Positions 24,072 to 35,639 of a stretch of 64,000 nucleotides of DNA are shown here, one piece after another. The translations under genes were made by a program, and so were the position numbers. The DNA lies in NCBI GenBank assembly GCA_036571765.1, contig BROE01000022.1, forward strand, positions 9,862,555 through 9,926,554. Direction: 5' to 3'. Position 1 is the stretch's first letter; the number at the start of each line of letters is the position of its first letter. Under the pieces are notes generated by a model. The model was not told the DNA's origin, ran no database searches, and was given only the letters and a program-made list of their open reading frames with translations. Source of the stretch: Plecoglossus altivelis. Its lineage: Eukaryota; Chordata; Actinopteri; Osmeriformes; Plecoglossidae.

Positions 24072-24242
24072 GCACTCAGTCTCTCTCATTATACAGAAAA
24101 CAGAATCAGAAGCAAAATTAATCCTATTTCTACTTGTAATAGGATTATGTCATTTAATTAAAAGCTGAAGGAGTGCAATTAACAGTGTCACCGTGGTGGG
24201 GTAGAGGAGAAGAAGGAAGGGTTCACCGTCTAGCCTCCACGG

Positions 24243-24280
24243 CGCCGCTCACCACCGCTCACCGCCGCTCACCGTCGCCA
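24243..24280. repeat. Short tandem repeat of CCGCTCAC(C)
   Basis: Four units of about 10 bp (CCGCTCACCA, CCGCTCACCG, CCGCTCACCG, TCGCCAACCC). Confidence 0.75.
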
Positions 24281-24710
24281 ACCCCTGGGCAGTAATGGCT
24301 CCGTCTTCACCTTGTCTGTGTTCAGGTGAGGAAACCCTTCGCCGTGCCTCAGCAGTGACCCCATCGACATTTCCACCTCCAGCTGTGACAGAATGGGAGG
24401 CGATGCAGGTTAACGCAGCTGTGGTCACATCCAATCACGCGTTGCCCTACAGTAGGTCGGTGGATTATATCGAGTTAGCTTGGTCCTCCCTTCACTTTTG
24501 AACACAATGATTTCATTTGAGGGTGTGAATTGGCCTCTGTTCTGTTTCAGTGCACCCAAATCCACTTAGAGGAGGCTTAGAGGGTAAGTGACACTGGAGT
24601 GGTATTACAAGGAGAGTAGCGGTACAGGAGGGGAGATAGAGTGAGGTCTTACACCTATTTTCTAATCACAGTCACCAGCCAAGACCTTGCTAATGTGTCA
24701 CCATAGGACA
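24281..24710. other. Non-coding stretch, no gene seen
   Basis: Unique sequence of average composition; no supported exon. Confidence 0.5.
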
Positions 24711-24712
24711 TA

Positions 24713-24758
24713 TTTCTCTCTCTCTCTTTCTCACTCTCCCTCCCTCTCTCTCTCTCTT
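24713..24758. repeat. (CT)n microsatellite
   Basis: CT run of about 46 bp with TTTC and CCCTCC interruptions. Confidence 0.9.
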
Positions 24759-24949
24759 ACACAAATATTCAGGCACAATAACACACATGTAGGCTGGGCA
24801 CAGGTATACACTCCTTCAGACACACACATGAATACGTGCATACACACTGTCATTAGAAAAAAAATATCTATGCCATCGCCCCGGCCTTCGACTGAGTGCT
24901 CTTCTTACAATGACTGTACCTGAAATTCTAAAGTCGCTTCTCTCACTCT

Positions 24950-25180
24950 CCTGTTTTCATCCTTCTCTCATGCTCTCTCGCTCTCTCTCTTTTGCTTTTT
25001 CTCTCTTTTCGCCCTCAAACTCTCCATCTCACTGTGCCTCTTTACTCTCACACTCTCTTCTTGTCTCTCGCTCTCTCTCCCTCTCTCTTTTTCTCCCTCT
25101 CTCCCTCTCTCTCTCTCCCTCTTTCTCTCTCTCTCCCTTTCTCTCTCTCTCTCCCTCTGTCTCTCACATGCACTCTCTCT
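24950..25180. repeat. Polypyrimidine (CT)n tract
   Basis: About 230 bp of mostly CT/CTTT/CCCT on the + strand. It is paired with a polypurine tract about 140 bp downstream. Confidence 0.93.
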
Positions 25181-25315
25181 CCCACTCTGAACAAGGGAGC
25201 GTTTTGTTCCAATTAGTACTAGAAGTGCGTCAGACAGCAGCCTCACAGGCAGCCTCCTGCCCCCAGCATCATTAATCCCCTCACCTTCCACTGCACCAAC
25301 ATGTACACTGCTGGA

Positions 25316-25414
25316 GGCAGGAAGGAGAGAGGGGCGAGAAGAGGGAGGGAGGGAGGACATGAGAGGGAGGGGTAGATGCAAGGGGGAAAGAGGTACCGAC
25401 GAAAGGTGAAGATT

Positions 25415-25445
<31 letters not shown>

Positions 25446-25515
25446 GGGGGCGGGGTGACAGAGGGAGCGGAAGAAATAGCTTGTTGGGACACAGAAAAGA
25501 AGAAAGAGGGATGAG
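25316..25515. repeat. Polypurine tract with (GA)n core
   Basis: GGAGG- and GAAAG-rich purine strand with a GA core at about 25414-25450 ending in GGGGGGCGGGG. It is opposite in polarity to the CT tract at 24950-25180, so the two could pair within a single strand. Confidence 0.9.
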
Positions 25516-26110
25516 AACAAGGGGAGTGAGGTCGAAATACAACAATACAATTCTTTGCAATGATTGAGTCAGCTTACGTCAGACCGTCTCTGAGTGCAAC
25601 GAATCCAGAGAAGTCAGAGAGATTTTTTTTTCCTTTCCTTTTTGTCTATTGTGTTTGATACCAGGATGTTTACATGCTTCATCGACCGCTTCCACGACAT
25701 TGAAAACATTATCCTTGAACGATACATTGAACTTGAACAAGGTTTAGGGCTAGCTTGACGTTTCTCTTGGCGATCTACACACACTTGTAAATGTGCAGAT
25801 ATAACAGCCCGTAAACTCTTTATAGATGTTTAAATAGAGTCTCTGTGCAGGTTCGCCTCCCGGACTGAAACTGTTGCAGTTACTCAGAACGTAAACATCA
25901 GTCAAACCTCCACCTATAGTATTCATGAACACCTCCACCTCTGACCCCTCCTCACCCCCGCTTCCTCCATAGCGTGCCTGCCCTCCTCCTCCCGGTCAAA
26001 ACCATCTCTACGAATCTTATTGTAGATGTCAACAGTCATTTCAGCTCTGCTCCCAATAAGCACCCCAATTACTTCAGGTCGACCTGCGGTGGCGTTTTTT
26101 CATTTTTAAC
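25516..26110. other. Non-coding stretch, no gene seen
   Basis: Unique sequence with a T8 run near 25624; no supported exon. Confidence 0.5.
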
Positions 26111-26117
26111 ATCGGAA

Positions 26118-26195
26118 CAGAGCACACCAGAGCAGACCAGAGTATTATAGAGCAGACCAGAGCAGACCAGGACAGGGCAGAAAAGAGCAGACTGA
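26118..26195. repeat. AGAGCAGACC decamer repeat
   Basis: About seven imperfect 10-bp units (AGAGCAGACC, AGAGCACACC) with one TATTAT interruption and decay at the right end. Confidence 0.8.
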
Positions 26196-26260
26196 CCCCA
26201 ACATACAACCTCATTTCTTCTCCTATCACTCACCCTGCACCGGGCCTGAGCTGCAACTAA

Positions 26261-26280
26261 AATGTGTGTGTGTGTGTGTG
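26261..26280. repeat. (GT)n microsatellite
   Basis: About 20 bp of perfect TG dinucleotides. Confidence 0.9.
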
Positions 26281-26491
26281 CTCAGTGTGTGCGTGCGTGT
26301 TCGTTTGTGAGTATTGCCGGAGATAGGACTAGGGGAGAGAGTGTGTGGCTATCGCTCTGAAATCTCTGGAGAGGTTCATGGGGCCATATTGCAATATCAA
26401 AGCTTGCTATTCCAGATTGGAAGGAATAATATAGGACTGGATGACACGTAGAATCATCTTGTGTGGTATTGGCAAAACTGCAGTGTGGCAA

Positions 26492-26510
26492 TTGTGTGTG
26501 TGTGTGTGTG
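26492..26510. repeat. (GT)n microsatellite
   Basis: About 19 bp of perfect TG dinucleotides. Confidence 0.9.
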
Positions 26511-26816
26511 TATGCGTCTGTGTTGAATTGAACAGTGATGGTTACTTGTGCTGAACGAGGTCTGTGGAGGTTTATTGAGATTAGAGGATAACTTGTCATC
26601 GTTGAGATAAGAATTTATTGGACCACTCACCCTCCACACAAGAACAACGCTATCTCTCAGGGCTATCGGCGTATACTATGTGTCACATCGAATCACTATA
26701 TTTCTAATATCTGCCACCATGGAGAGGAAGGACACAGCTAGGGTAATCCATATAGAATAATGAAGCGGCCTTGGAAGAGAAGAAACAGATTAGACGAGTG
26801 TTTAGTGCTTGTAGAA

Positions 26817-27247
26817 CTACTCACATGGTACATGTACTACTACACACAGGGTACATGTACTACTACACACAAGGTACATGTACTACTACACACAAGGTAC
26901 ATGTACTACTACACACAGGGTGCATGTACTACTACACACAGGGTACATGTACCACTACTCACATGGTGCACATACTACTACTCACATGGTGCATGTACTA
27001 CTACACACAGGGTACATGTACTACTACTACACACATGGTGCATGTACTACTACACACAGGGTACATGTACTACTACACACAGGGTAAATGTACTACTACT
27101 TACATGGTGCATGTACAACTACACACAGGGTATGTGTAGTACTACACACGGCGTACATGTACAACTACACACAGGGTATGTGTAGTACTACACACAGCGT
27201 ACATGTACAACTACACACAGGGTATGTGTAGTACTACACACTACGCA
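26817..27247. repeat. 23-bp minisatellite with palindromic core, becoming a 46-bp higher-order repeat
   Basis: Left part: units of GTACATGTACTACTACACACAGG repeat with a 23-bp period (starts at 26828, 26851 and 26874), and GTACATGTAC is a perfect palindrome. Right part: from 27128 a two-unit 46-bp block begins at 27128, 27174 and 27220. It combines GGGTATGTGTAGTACTACAC with GCGTACATGTACAACTAC. TGTGTAGTACTACACA is a second perfect palindrome. The threonine/tyrosine-rich open frames across it are artefacts of the stop-free unit. Confidence 0.95.
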
Positions 27248-27530
27248 CAGAGTTTATTACATGCAACTTTGTCATTTGACCTTGAACAGCTTTGGTAAAA
27301 AGCTTTTTAAAGGTTCAGACAGAACTGTACATTGTGGGCATGATGTGGCTGTTTGGTGATTGGTGCTGAAACATAACATTTGTTCTTCGTTTCAGAAACT
27401 TGTTTTTCCGTGTAAGACCTCACGAGTTTGCCCGATGCAAGTGTGCGTTTCTGAATGTATTGACGCGTGCCTGTGCGGCGCGCGCGTCTGCTTGCTAGCG
27501 TTATCAATTGTCTGTGGCTGTTTAAACGTG

Positions 27531-27614
27531 TCTGTCTGTCTGTCAGTCAGTCAGTCAGTCAGTCAGTCAGTTAGTCAGTCAGTCAGTCAGTCTGTCTGTC
27601 TGTCTGTCTGTCTG
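27531..27614. repeat. Compound (CTGT)n-(CAGT)n-(CTGT)n tetranucleotide array
   Basis: CTGT units switch to about twelve CAGT units (one TTAGT variant) and then back to CTGT, giving a nearly symmetrical block structure over about 84 bp. Confidence 0.95.
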
Positions 27615-27662
27615 TATATGTGTCTCCACATGCGTCTGTTTGTCTGTGTGAGTTTGTGTGTC

Positions 27663-27664
<2 letters not shown>

Positions 27665-27703
<39 letters not shown>

Positions 27704-27705
27704 GT
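27665..27705. repeat. (GT)n microsatellite
   Basis: About 41 bp of GT with one GC near the right end. Confidence 0.95.
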
Positions 27706-28090
27706 TCATGTTATTCCGGGCCCTAAACCCCAGCGAGAGATCAAATAGAATTCCCTCCAGCGTTCCCGGCGGTGGGATCGGATCCCTGTGCTACGTCTTG
27801 GAATTCTGTCGACAAACGGCAAAGCCTCCGTTACTAATGGCCATTAGCACGCTCCTGCTCCCCTGCTTATCTCAGCCGCCACGCTCGGCTCGCACACGCA
27901 CCCTGTGCCACCTGATTACAGCCTGATGTCTTCATTTGGAGAGAAATAATCAGCTGACATGTTTTCATTTGATATTTGTGTTCGCTGTCTACCGACCTTG
28001 TTCTCTTTGTCTTCCTGTCTTCCCAACTCAAAGATTCTCTTTCTTGTTAACGCAGATGTATGGATGTGCGGCGGTAAGACAGACGCCGAG
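27706..28090. other. Non-coding unique sequence, no gene seen
   Basis: CpG-moderate unique sequence; no splice-supported frame. Confidence 0.5.
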
Positions 28091-28098
28091 ACTGGCAC

Positions 28099-28116
28099 GC
28101 ACGTGCGCGCGCGCGC
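28099..28116. repeat. (CG)n alternating tract
   Basis: CACGTGCGCGCGCGCGCCC: about 14 bp of alternating GC beside CA-rich DNA. Favourable for left-handed Z-DNA. Confidence 0.8.
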
Positions 28117-28317
28117 CCACGCTCACACACACGCAATCACAGCTCTGTTACAAATGAGCCCATTTCAGGGTGTAGAGTTAGATGTCAGATGTGAGCGTAT
28201 TGATCCGTCCGTGGAGGCAGAGGAAAGAGATGTGAGCTTGATCTCTGTTCAAACCGGAGTTCAAATCACCTGCTGGGTGTGTCTGGAGACAGATCTGCCT
28301 GAGCCCCACACATGCCC

Positions 28318-28372
28318 GTACACACACACACATACACACACACACACACACGCACACACACACACACGTATG
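28318..28372. repeat. (CA)n microsatellite
   Basis: CA run of about 50 bp with single TA and CG interruptions. Confidence 0.93.
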
Positions 28373-28990
28373 ACAGGTCTGGGATATCCTAAAGCCTAGA
28401 TTTCATCTTCGGCAGCGAACTACTGGTCAGACCATCTGGCGCTGCAGAAGCAGCCAGCTCACTGATCGTCTATCTGCCCTGTAGATCTTCAAGAGCTCTA
28501 ATTCCCCTTCTCTGGCTGTGATTATCCAGGCCTGCTGTGCAGTGTTCCCTGCCTCTGTGCCGAACTGGGCCCATTAAGACAACCATCAGAGTTCATTACA
28601 GCTCATGTGATAAGCACTTAGCAGAGACAGCACCAGGGCACGGCCACAACAACACAGCACTTCAGGAGCCTGGGCAGAACGGTCGATACAGCGCTCAAAA
28701 GCCTCATCAACCAGCAGCAGTCCATCCACAGCAACTGGTGACCTATATCATGGAGACCACTGAAGAGTAAAGACATCTAGAGTTGATTGATGTCGGTCAA
28801 GAGTACGGAAGTGGAAGAGGATCGAGACGTCGCTCTGTAGATGTGATCATTTCTTGGGTGTTGTTGTTGTTTGCGATGTTGTTGTAAAAGAGAACAGGCT
28901 TGGAGTGATTAGACGTGAATTCTCCGGAGGAAACATCGAGCATCATCCTAATCTGTGGTTACGGCTCATTTTTACGAGCGCCTCTTTGAG
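28373..28990. promoter_or_regulatory. Low-repeat unique block, weak enhancer-like candidate
   Basis: No simple repeats. It contains GTGATTATCC, CCATTAAGAC, AGTTCATTACAGC and GTGATAAGC strings at about 28515-28615, and TGTTGTTGTTGT near 28858. No exon. A regulatory role is only a suggestion from texture. Confidence 0.2.
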
Positions 28991-29451
28991 TTTCTATAAG
29001 TGTGCATGCGTGTGTGTGTGTGTGCCCCCAAGAATGCATGCGATTGCATGTGCATGTCTGCGCGTGTGTCTCTTATCTGCATGAGCAACTCCTCACTAGT
29101 CTGCCAGATTAGCATGAAGAGCTGGGCTGAGAGTCTGTGTCCTCCCCGGGGCCTGAGCATGCTATGGAGCATCCATGTTTGCGTGCACGCCGAATATTGT
29201 AGATCACACACGGATCAACTCGTGTCAGATCTACTGGGATCTTCCTGCACACGGAAGCCGACCGTCTTCATAACCGACAGCAGTCTATTTTCTTTTTCGA
29301 AATCTCCTATTGACTTCAGAGCAAAGTTGAACATTTTTTTCCAACTTGACTTCTGCGTAACCCCAAATTTGCATATTACATCTCAGGGAGCAGAATATTA
29401 AGCACTTGAGCGAATTACAGTCTCTTGGTGGATCTTCTCCATGAGGAGAGG

Positions 29452-29493
29452 GTAGGCAGGCAGGCAGGCAGGAAGGCAGGAAGGCGGGCGGGC
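29452..29493. repeat. (CAGG)n tract with AAGG/CGGG variants
   Basis: Six CAGG-type units followed by GGAAGG and GGCGGGCG decay. Confidence 0.88.
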
Positions 29494-31450
29494 GTAAAGC
29501 CTTTTGAAGATAATGTGATTTTTCATTTGCCTGATAAGGACGTGTCATGGAATGTTTCATTATTTGGACACTAAGCGTTTTTCATAGATTACTGGGAGGA
29601 ACAAAAATTAATCCAGCATCATATTATCTGGTGTTGAGACGGAGAGCCGGTGCAGAGACAGAGACAGCGCCTCTCCCGCTTGGGGATTTCTACAGGGATT
29701 TCTGCTCCGATTCTGGTGACGCGCTCTGACGTCAAGTAGCTTACTGCAGCTGTTAACCATATTGCTTTTTTCATCTACGCTGACTCTGAACTTTACTACT
29801 AACCACAGAGCGCTGTACAGGATGACTTGACAGTCTCCATTGATAACAAGCAAATGTCAAGAAGGCACTCTCAAATACCAATTTAGCACTCTTCTCTTAC
29901 TTATTTCTGTTTGACGGTGCGATTATTATTACAGTCGGTGTGCTAGCCACCAATCAACACCCAGGCAATTTACCAAACGTGAACATTACAGCAGGTCAAA
30001 AAGCCATTCAGGGGACCTTCTCTACAAGCTCTGTGAGGGTGATTGTTTTCTTACATGGAATTGCTATATACACTGCTTTTGTATAAACATACGCGATGCG
30101 TGACTTTATGAAGAAAATCACGTCAAATGGTCTCTCAACATATTTTAATTAAAGCTTCCTCTTTGCATGTGATCCCAGAACAGGTCCTTTTTTCCCCACT
30201 TCCTGGTCATTTTTCTCCTCCATTTCTCCCCTTCTTTCTCCTGTCCACCCCACTACTTTCCAACCAACCGCGGAACCACAGCCGGTGATGTCATCGCGTC
30301 TGGTCCAGCTGAGAATAGTCTATTTTGTTCTGTGGAGGGATTTCACTTACTTGACTGGCTAGTTTTGGGCATGTTCGGCTGGCTCATGGCTGGGAAATGG
30401 GACATTGGGCAGAGATGAGTAGATGAATACAGGGCAACTGTTTTGTTCTCATTGACGTGGAAGAAAGACAGATTTGCAGACGTTGTCTCTGCGATGATCG
30501 GCTGCCAAGCTGTGTGAGCAGATGTAAAGACTTCTGATTGGTTGAGCCAGATCTGACTGACAGCAGTCAGAACGAGATAGAGAGAGCATGAAAGAGAGCG
30601 ATGGAGGAAATTAGATGGGTAAAGATGAACGAATGGACAGAAGCAAGAACGTAGGAGACGCAAGAAAGTAGGAAGACAAAGAAAAGAAAAATGACAGCTC
30701 GCTTTCAGAGGACATCTCCTGTTGTCTGCCCATCACTCTCTCCGACCCTTGTCCTGCCCACCCCGAGAACATCACCATGGTATCGCCAACTTCGTTCCGT
30801 CCACAACCGGTCCCTTCTTCTCTCCAAACAAACACAGTTCCCAAACTCATTCCGCGTGTTCCCGGAGACATGGGCTTATCAGAAGGTTCTTCAACAATAT
30901 TTGGATAACACGGCTAAGCTACGTAGCCGTTCGAGTCTCCACGCGGTGCCTAATGCCTAACAAATGTGTCCCTGGCCGGTGTGCATGGGTCGGCGGTGCT
31001 GTGTTCCGAATGCAGTCTGGTGAGCTCAAGTCAGGGTAATGGGTCAGATCCCTGTCTAAACAGATGGATTAGAACCAACAGTGACCTCTTCTAGTCACAT
31101 CATTTCTACCACATGGAGAGTGTTATCTCAAACTCAATGAGGCTTTCACATTGGAATGCATGTCAGATTCTCCATATCAAACTAGCTCTGTCTTTGTCTT
31201 TAGTTTGACGTCCATCGCGGCGTACATCTTGTGAAGGGTTGTTCAAGCACTTTCGAATGATTCCACTATCACGGAAAACTGGCTTTTCATCCTGGTGTCA
31301 AGTCTACTGTCTACTGTCTTACGTTGAAGGCAAGGCAATGTTATGAAGAAGATGGGCCCCTCATCGAAAAGACAATGGTGTCATTGATGACTGCTGCTCA
31401 TCATTTTGGTTTGTTTGTCTCTGTTGACGGGGATGAATGACAGGTCAGAG
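29494..31450. other. Non-coding stretch of almost 2 kb, no gene seen
   Basis: Mostly unique sequence with a purine patch near 30576-30600 and few repeats. Open frames of 86-106 codons (for example 30343-30663 on -) show no recognisable domain. Confidence 0.5.
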
Positions 31451-31455
31451 GTTAT

Positions 31456-31512
31456 GTGTGTGTGTGTATGTGTGTGTGTGTGTATTTTTGGCGATGTGTG
31501 TGTGTGTGTTTA
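31456..31512. repeat. (GT)n microsatellite pair
   Basis: Two GT runs separated by ATTTTTGGCGA. Confidence 0.88.
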
Positions 31513-32630
31513 TGTGGGGTGTCTGGGTTTTAGGCTAAAGAAATGGGCTTGCGGTGTGTTTGTTGGATGTTAATCAGTCTCCAGTAGGGGAATATGGTCT
31601 GTCCTTTCCCCACTGTCACAGAAAGAGCCTAAAAGCATATAACAGTCCGCTCATAGTTTCCGAAAAGCTTTTAGCAAATGATTGAAAATCGTTGAAAATC
31701 GAAATGTTGACGTCATCCTATCAAGAGCAGGCTGAGACCACATCTCTCTAGACCCATCGTCACAGGAGAGCCTGTAAGATGGCCTAAGTACCCAAATGCA
31801 GACCTCCTGTTCACGTGAACCTCTCCCTATGAGACCTACACAACAGAGGAATGTGAGTGTTTATTGTGTGTGACAGAAGCTCTAACGTGATAACTGCCCC
31901 AGGTCATCGAAGGGACTTGAACACATGCGTCTGGGCCGGAATCAAGCCAACTTATCCATTTTGATTGGTTTGCGGTTCTCCAATTGGTTGTGGGTGAGCA
32001 ACCAGGTTCCAACAGTAGTGTTGAAGGGAGCGGAATCTCTGAGCTCCGGTCTGGTCCTGATTTCGCTGTTTGTGTACACGTGTGATACATGATATGGGCG
32101 AGCAGCTCCGGTAGTCCTGTGCCCAACGGGCATGATCCTGCATGGGAACCAAGCGATCTCTGCTTTCATTCTGCTCTCGCAACACACCGACGCGTAGCAG
32201 ACTGGAGCTCTGCAGTCTGCTAAAACTATCGGCTCCCCACGGCCACGAGGGTTATTTGTTTTGTAGACGGCAGCACGCAACATAGGCTGTTTAACGGTGT
32301 CTTTCATAGGCCATTAGCTCCGACTGATAAGACCGTTGCTGAACGCGCTGAAACGCTGTTGTCTGCGCTTCAGATCAATCTGCGAGGAAGCCAGAAGCAA
32401 CATCCGACGTGAGGATGCAAACAGAGTGTAGAACTGCAAAAAAAGGAAATCCATGAATCATTTTCTCTACTCTGACCCTGTGAAGAGTATAAACACAGCT
32501 CTCGCCTCCTTTCTTCTCCTCTCCTCCTCCTCTGCTCCCCTCGCTTCTCCTCTCTTCGGATGTCTTTCTGACTCCAATCAATAAACCAATCTCAGGCCCT
32601 AAGCAGGATGACAGAGGTCAGCCCAAACAA
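31513..32630. other. Non-coding unique sequence, no gene seen
   Basis: CpGs become more frequent at about 32000-32370 but without promoter-like clustering. A pyrimidine-rich patch occupies about 32503-32560. No supported exon. Confidence 0.5.
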
Positions 32631-32636
32631 TGCGCA

Positions 32637-32665
32637 CGCGTGTGTGTGTGCGCCCGTGTGTGTGT
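32637..32665. repeat. GT-rich microsatellite
   Basis: GTGTGTGTGTGC repeated with CGCC interruption. Confidence 0.8.
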
Positions 32666-32906
32666 AAGAGAGGGAGGTAGTGTGTGAACAAAAGTAAGTG
32701 TATGTGTATTTCTGTAATCCTAAAAGTCCCAGAAAAACAACAAGCCTGTCTTCATTCTTGTCTAATTCTCGAGAGCAGGAATCAAAGCAATCTCCTGGAC
32801 TGTCACAGTCAATCTCTCCTTTGTCACTTTTCCTGTTGCTGACGCGCTCTTCATCTGTTCATCCATCCATCATCATGTCTGAGATGCTTTCAGTCATCTT
32901 CAGCGC

Positions 32907-32952
32907 CTGTGTGTGTGTGTCTGTCTGTGCGTGTGTTTATATGTGCGTGTGT
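32907..32952. repeat. GT-rich microsatellite
   Basis: GT runs interrupted by CTGTC, GC and TTTATA. Confidence 0.8.
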
Positions 32953-33149
32953 CTTCATCCAGTCACGAATCTCTCCTGATCTCCCCCAGCCTATCTTCCT
33001 CAGGGCTGGCCAGGACAGGTCGATGGCCTCTGTCCTGGACACTGTGGCCTATGGATCCTCTTTGTCTGGGACTGCTGGTAAGGGAAAGGTCACACCTTAC
33101 TCTGTCTGATCAATGACCCCAGAGCCCAACAGTCTGCCTACGTACCAAA

Positions 33150-33192
33150 CCACAGACACACACACGCACTCGCGCACGCACACACATTTACC
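33150..33192. repeat. CA-rich compound microsatellite
   Basis: ACAC runs mixed with GCACTCGCGCACG. Confidence 0.8.
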
Positions 33193-33700
33193 ACAATCCC
33201 CTTTACATGCCCTTGGCCCTCTGTTTCAAAGAAATCGAAACTCACTGATCAGAGTCTTAGAGGCGAGGAAAACAGGAAGTGACAGGTCACCTATGCAGCA
33301 CCTCAAGACCTCAGGCGGCTAGCGTTGATCTAAGCTCCCACCACACAAGGATTACAGACACACTCTCCCCTGTGACTCCCGCCACTCATTCACACTCTGC
33401 AATCACAGGCTGATGGGATCATATTATAATATAGCTGCTGATACCCTGCCCCCCTGCTGCCAAGGGACCTGGAGACACCTGATTGGCTTGTGGTGGATTA
33501 GGTGCAACACCTGCCGGTTCCATGGGGTTGTGTGCGTCGGAGAGAGTGAAAAAGAGAAAGAAACTGGCTTGCCTCTCCAAATCTTATAATTAATAGGCTC
33601 ATTACCTTTCAATCTGGCCTTGCTCCCTGAGCTGTCTGCCTCAAGGGAGCCAGGAAGGCCTATCTGGCTGATGGAGACCCTCTGATCAGCTCACAGACAG
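33193..33700. other. Low-repeat unique block, no gene seen
   Basis: Unique sequence including CATATTATAATATAGC (near-palindromic) at about 33419-33434 and TATAATTAATAGG near 33584-33596. Possibly regulatory, but not shown. Confidence 0.45.
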
Positions 33701-33749
33701 GGGCACTGGGGGAGGCCATGGGGGCAGGGGAGGGCTGGAGGGGACAGGA

Positions 33750-34005
33750 CAGATTGAGAGAAAGCGAGAGAGAGGGAAGGAGAGTGAAAAAAGAGCGAAA
33801 GAGAAAGAGAGATCGAGAGAAAGCGAGATTGAGAGAAAGAGAGAGAAAGAGAGAGTGGAAGAAACAGAGAGAAAAGGAGAATGAGAGAGTGACAGAGCGG
33901 GAGAAAGAGATGGAGAAAAGACCAGTGAGAAAAAGAGCAAGGGATAGTGAAAAAGAAAGACAGAGAGTGGGAGAGAGACAGAGGGAAAGAACAGAGACTC
34001 ACAAG
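33750..34005. repeat. Polypurine (GA)n-rich tract
   Basis: About 250 bp of GAGAGAAAG-type purine strand with scattered T and C. The lysine/arginine/glutamate-rich frame on + and the serine/leucine-rich frames on - are compositional artefacts. Confidence 0.9.
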
Positions 34006-34116
34006 AGAGAGCTGCGCTGACCCTTTGCATAGTTAATTCTCTTCTACTGACGCCCATTCCCAAAGTGCTACTGAAAGACCGTTAACTTTCCATCTTCAGA
34101 GAAAGAGTGTCAGACG

Positions 34117-34212
34117 CTAGACACACGCGCACACACTTCCACGCACACACTTCCACACACACACTTCCACAGCCACGTACCCACGCATACACACAAACAC
34201 ACACACGCACAC
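34117..34212. repeat. CACACTTCCA units grading into (CA)n
   Basis: Three copies of CACACTTCCAC spaced about 14-18 bp, then CACG/CACACA-rich sequence. Confidence 0.8.
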
Positions 34213-35035
34213 ATGATGAGATGCAGTGAGATCCACACTTCAGGCACTGGGGAAATTACACCAGCCAGGCAACTCCTGCTGACAAGCCTGAGCCTGTTTG
34301 TGTGCGTGCTCATGTGTGCGCGCAAACTATGAGTGTCTATGCCGGAGTGTTTGTCTTGGTACAGTCCTGTCTTTCCATCTTGCTTGTGTGAATATTTCAT
34401 TCAGGGATCCTTCCCAACATATTTTTCATCCTAATGATGCCCACGGAGAAAGTTTCATTACAGCTCATATAGTTTACCATCAGTTATTGTTTGTTTACCG
34501 TAGTTCATCATGGCGGCAGGTTAGGCTTGATCAGTGTGTTCAGCCTTATTCTCTTGCTTTAATGAGCTCGTGGCCAGGATGACCTTGCGTGGAACAGAAA
34601 GATAGAGGCGCGGAAGGGAAGGGGGAATTGGAAGGGGGAGAGAAGGAGAAGATGGAAAGAGAGACGAGGGGAGACCGGGGTGACACAGACTGCTGCAGAC
34701 GCTCAAAACAGCCTCATCATTCACATGATCAGACAGCTATGAGGTGATAGATGAGGAGTTGGGATGTATTGATGGTTGCAATGAGTGTCTTGAATTAACA
34801 AGCCTAGATGTTAGATTCAAAGTTTTTACCACCCAGATTGCAATCAACTCCGAAAGACCCGCAGATAACCTGCCTCTTGCGAAATACCTTTTGCCTTCAG
34901 TAAACTCAAAAGTGAACACACCTTTTTTGAGTGTGGAAATATTGGAAATGGTATTTCTTAACCATTTTGGAATGTCAGTGTGGATTCAGAACACACCTCA
35001 ATGCATGTGTCTCTTACAGTGCATGACATTGTTCT
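34213..35035. other. Non-coding stretch, no gene seen
   Basis: Unique sequence with a purine patch at about 34590-34680. An open frame of 122 codons at 34744-35112 runs into the GT repeat, has no domain and is not called. Confidence 0.5.
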
Positions 35036-35039
35036 TATT

Positions 35040-35103
35040 CTGTGTGTATGTGTGTGTGTGTGTGTTTGTGTGTATGTATGTGTGTGTGTGTGTGTGTGCA
35101 TGT
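35040..35103. repeat. (GT)n microsatellite
   Basis: GT array of about 60 bp with TATG and TTTG interruptions. Confidence 0.93.
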
Positions 35104-35277
35104 GGAAGATAAAGAGGACAGGGAGTGGGACTAATTGTGCGGCGTGTTCAGCCCACCCACATGTTAGAGAGGCTGTGAACTGGGTGGACACAGAGACCTC
35201 GCACCCACAGACCAGGGCCCTAATAGACTGATTGATTGTTCTCGCCCGTTCGGCCGACATTTTTAATGCTCCCATCT

Positions 35278-35482
35278 TTGAAAGGAGAAAGGGAGGGGGA
35301 GGGAGCAGGAGTGAGGGAGGGAGGGAATGAGCGGGAGATGAGGGGAGAGATTGAAGGTGGAGGATGTAAATGGAGAGGGAGAAAAGAGAGTGCGGGAAAA
35401 CAGGATGAAGAGGAAGAAAGAGAGAACGTCCGAGTAACAGAAATGAAAAGAGACAGAGATGTAGATGTAGAATGAGGGAAAA

Positions 35483-35513
<31 letters not shown>

Positions 35514-35525
35514 AAAGCATAGAAT
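35278..35525. repeat. Polypurine tract with (GA)n core
   Basis: Purine-rich + strand with a perfect GA core at about 35483-35511. CT-rich sequence of opposite polarity follows at 35587-35617. Confidence 0.9.
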
Positions 35526-35639
35526 AAAGGAAGGGGAGAGAAACCTCTAGTTCAACGAGGCAGAAGTGAGGTGCACTTTGTCCCCATTCTCTCTCTGTCT
35601 CTGTCTCTCTCTCTCTATGTATGGGACACTGGGTGCAAG

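Noticed and set aside
23667..24089. Arginine/glutamate-rich frame on the - strand
   Set aside because: Translation of a GA/CT microsatellite plus a CA repeat. The same artefact occurs at 24968-25492, 33718-34020 and 35263-35661.
24295..24330. ATG plus M-A-P-S-S-P followed by a CAG|GTGAGG donor-like site
   Set aside because: Very short, no recognisable product, and the flanking CCGCTCACC repeat explains the CpG content.
26760..27185. Threonine/tyrosine-rich repeat protein frames
   Set aside because: Caused by the stop-free 23-bp minisatellite; all three frames are open in parallel.
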